Below, piece by piece: positions 62,663 to 64,000 of a DNA stretch of 64,000 nucleotides (positions are counted from its first letter, which is position 1; the number at the start of each line of letters is the position of its first letter). The DNA lies in contig NZ_GL891995.1 in NCBI RefSeq assembly GCF_000213555.1, forward strand, positions 1 to 64,000, given 5' to 3'. A model generated the notes under the pieces. That model worked only from the letters and a program-made list of their open reading frames with translations. It was not told the DNA's origin and did not search any database. A program made the position numbers and the translations under genes. Origin of the DNA: Dysgonomonas gadei ATCC BAA-286 (GTDB lineage: Bacteria; Bacteroidota; Bacteroidia; Bacteroidales; Dysgonomonadaceae).

Positions 62663-64000
62663 TTAATAAACCCTTACTTCGTCTAGCATCAGATAAGCCT
62701 TGTCTCCCTTCTTTTCGTGCCATTCGGGTAATATTTTGATCGATTCGGCAATTACCTTTATATACCGGGCTTTCACTGCTTCGTTCAGGTTAGCCGATAA
62801 AGTAATCACCATAGGGCTTATATGTTCTGTACGTTCTTCATATGTCTCCTTAAACACTTCCTTATATGTATTACCATCCGCAGATATTAACAACGCGAGG
62901 CTTTTAGGTGCAAATAATCCCCCTCTGGTATTTACATATGAATTCAGATCCAGGGATGAGATATCGGTAAGCTCTTTCATGTCAATATATGCTTCAAAAT
63001 CAGTGCCGAGAAAACCCAGCCACATGCCGGTACGGTAACTGGCATTCGAGCCTAATTGCCCATTGACCAGTGTTGTTGCACCATCGAACGTATAACGTTT
63101 ATCCGGCTCATATTTCAATGTTATGGGTTTGGCAAAAGCTTTATGAACAATGAAGTCTTTGGTGTAAACCTTGCCTCTTACCTTTTCCCTATAAGCGACA
63201 GCTTTGAATATAGTATTGTTTTTTATAGTTATCGGGTTGCCATATGTATAAAGTGCAGATTCGGTGGTTGGCTCTTTATCAGCTAATGTATAATAAATGG
63301 GACTGTTGTCGAATGTAGACATATAAAGGTTTATCTCATTCTTAACAGTATCTACGACAATAGAATCCTGTATTTCGTAGGCTTGCTTGCAATTTTCATA
63401 TCCCAGCTTGTCGAAATGTTTGGACAATTTGTATAACCGCGAAACGAACTCGTTATAATCTTTCCGCTCCGGATTTGTCCATACGGTTTCTGCCAGAGCG
63501 CACATACGGGGGAGCAGCATGTATTCCACATTTTGTCCCGAAGGCATATACTCTGTCCATATATTAACTTGCGCACCCAAAATGTGCTTCAGGCTGTTTT
63601 CATCTAAACCGGCAGGCATTGGATTGAATGAATATGTCTTTTTCAATTCGGTCAACCAGCCGAATGTGAAAGGTTCATTATCTACATCGGGAGATTGATA
63701 ATAATCCAGATATACATATTGCTCCGGTGTCATTATCACGTCGTGACCTTTATTTGCAGCATAAACACCGCCCTCGGTGCCCCGCCACGACATGATTGTT
63801 GCATTGGGAGCGATACCTCCTTCCAGTATTTCGTCCCAACCTATAATGCTTTTTCCTTTATCGTTTATCATTTTTTCTACTCTGGATATGAAATAGCTTT
63901 GCAGCTGTTCTCCCAGCGGATGTTCCGGTGAATCTTTTAGTTCCAAATGTCTCATTTTTGTCTGACATTTTGAGCATGACATCCATCTGTTTTTAAGACA
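62663..64000 (-). CDS. GH20 beta-N-acetylhexosaminidase, C-terminal part (runs off the window)
   Basis: About 445 residues visible; the frame stays open through the window edge (LKNRWMSCSKCQTKM), so the N-terminus, including the catalytic Asp-Glu pair, lies outside. Visible GH20 parts: SIIGWDEILEGGIAPNATIMSWRG, the W-rich substrate wall NIWTEYMPSGQNVEYMLLPRMCALAETVW. A chitobiase-type C-terminal domain follows (SPIYYTLADKEPT...), then a discoidin-like F5/8 domain with FEAYIDMKELTDISSLDLN ending in LMLDEVRVY. It releases terminal GlcNAc/GalNAc from glycans, probably in the periplasm or on the surface. Confidence 0.88.
   Translation of the reverse strand, partial: CLKNRWMSCSKCQTKMRHLELKDSPEHPLGEQLQSYFISRVEKMINDKGKSIIGWDEILEGGIAPNATIMSWRGTEGGVYAANKGHDVIMTPEQYVYLDYYQSPDVDNEPFTFGWLTELKKTYSFNPMPAGLDENSLKHILGAQVNIWTEYMPSGQNVEYMLLPRMCALAETVWTNPERKDYNEFVSRLYKLSKHFDKLGYENCKQAYEIQDSIVVDTVKNEINLYMSTFDNSPIYYTLADKEPTTESALYTYGNPITIKNNTIFKAVAYREKVRGKVYTKDFIVHKAFAKPITLKYEPDKRYTFDGATTLVNGQLGSNASYRTGMWLGFLGTDFEAYIDMKELTDISSLDLNSYVNTRGGLFAPKSLALLISADGNTYKEVFKETYEERTEHISPMVITLSANLNEAVKARYIKVIAESIKILPEWHEKKGDKAYLMLDEVRVY

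Noticed and set aside
1..64000. CRISPR arrays, rRNA and tRNA genes
   Set aside because: No regularly spaced direct repeats, no rRNA-like segment and no cloverleaf with a complete T-arm were seen by reading; tRNAscan or CMscan could find what I missed.

Overview
The window reads as a chromosome segment of a Bacteroidales bacterium, most like the Dysgonomonas/Parabacteroides group. The reasons are promoters with the Bacteroidota -7 box TAnnTTTG, several carboxypeptidase-regulatory-domain/TonB receptors paired with lipoproteins, a DUF4374 lipoprotein, a protease with a type IX secretion sorting tail, a BlaR1 with plug-like tails, DUF5103, and a Bacteroidota-type tyrosine recombinase. The genus is an inference from gene content only. 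No rRNA, intact tRNA or CRISPR array was seen.

Layout. (1) 1-1.2 kb is wreckage: a frameshifted istB (IS21 family) with its terminal repeats, an E1/ThiF-like fragment, and a ZIP metal transporter cut off at its metal-binding motif. (2) 1.2-11.3 kb is a metal (probably zinc) homeostasis island. A divergent promoter region with a perfect 21-bp palindrome separates a leftward ABC transporter/DUF3299-like/ZIP operon from a rightward operon of Fur-family regulator, thioredoxin, membrane protein, two COG0523 GTPases, TonB receptor and two His-rich DUF4625-type lipoproteins. (3) 11.5-16.5 kb holds a COG3315-type methyltransferase, a XusA/XusB-like receptor-lipoprotein pair and a second Fur-family gene, suggesting siderophore or other metal-chelate uptake. 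(4) 16.7-19.5 kb holds a short UvrA-like ABC ATPase with a divergent HxlR regulator.

(5) 19.6-26.9 kb is an AT-rich accessory island and the most interesting part. It carries an Mrr-like nuclease gene and, in a two-gene operon, an OLD/AAA_15-type ATPase plus a 269-residue protein whose last 59 residues are an almost complete ribosomal protein L30 (uL30) domain. The two operons share a repeated ~200-bp leader, including a 36-bp quasi-palindrome that is inverted between the copies. A third, weaker copy lies before a tyrosine recombinase gene. I interpret this as an undescribed anti-phage or abortive-infection type module built around L30 mimicry; the function is inferred, the fusion is directly visible.

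(6) 27.0-32.5 kb is an Rhs toxin-immunity array: a 5'-truncated Rhs core with an amber codon in place of a Gln codon and a HELGH metalloprotease-like tip, candidate immunity genes, and a frameshifted orphan tip with a DUF1493-like immunity gene. (7) 32.6-35.4 kb: BlaR1/BlaI and a terminase-small-subunit-like HTH protein. (8) 35.7-42.6 kb is housekeeping: aroK, a T9SS protease, radA, a PstS-like protein, a CAT-like acyltransferase and folC. (9) 43-45.4 kb: cobT-cobS-cobC for cobalamin assembly. (10) 45.5-54.9 kb: SPFH protein plus Arc-like protein, tamB (apparently starting at an ATA codon), a methyltransferase, then flotillin and an NfeD-like partner. (11) 55-57.4 kb: a GC-rich intergenic element with ~50-bp inverted ends, an AraC-MGMT fusion, and many copies of a dispersed repeat. 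(12) 57.4-64 kb: pheT, an HMA-domain protein, a YebC-family regulator, a DUF5103 protein and the 3' part of a GH20 hexosaminidase running off the window.
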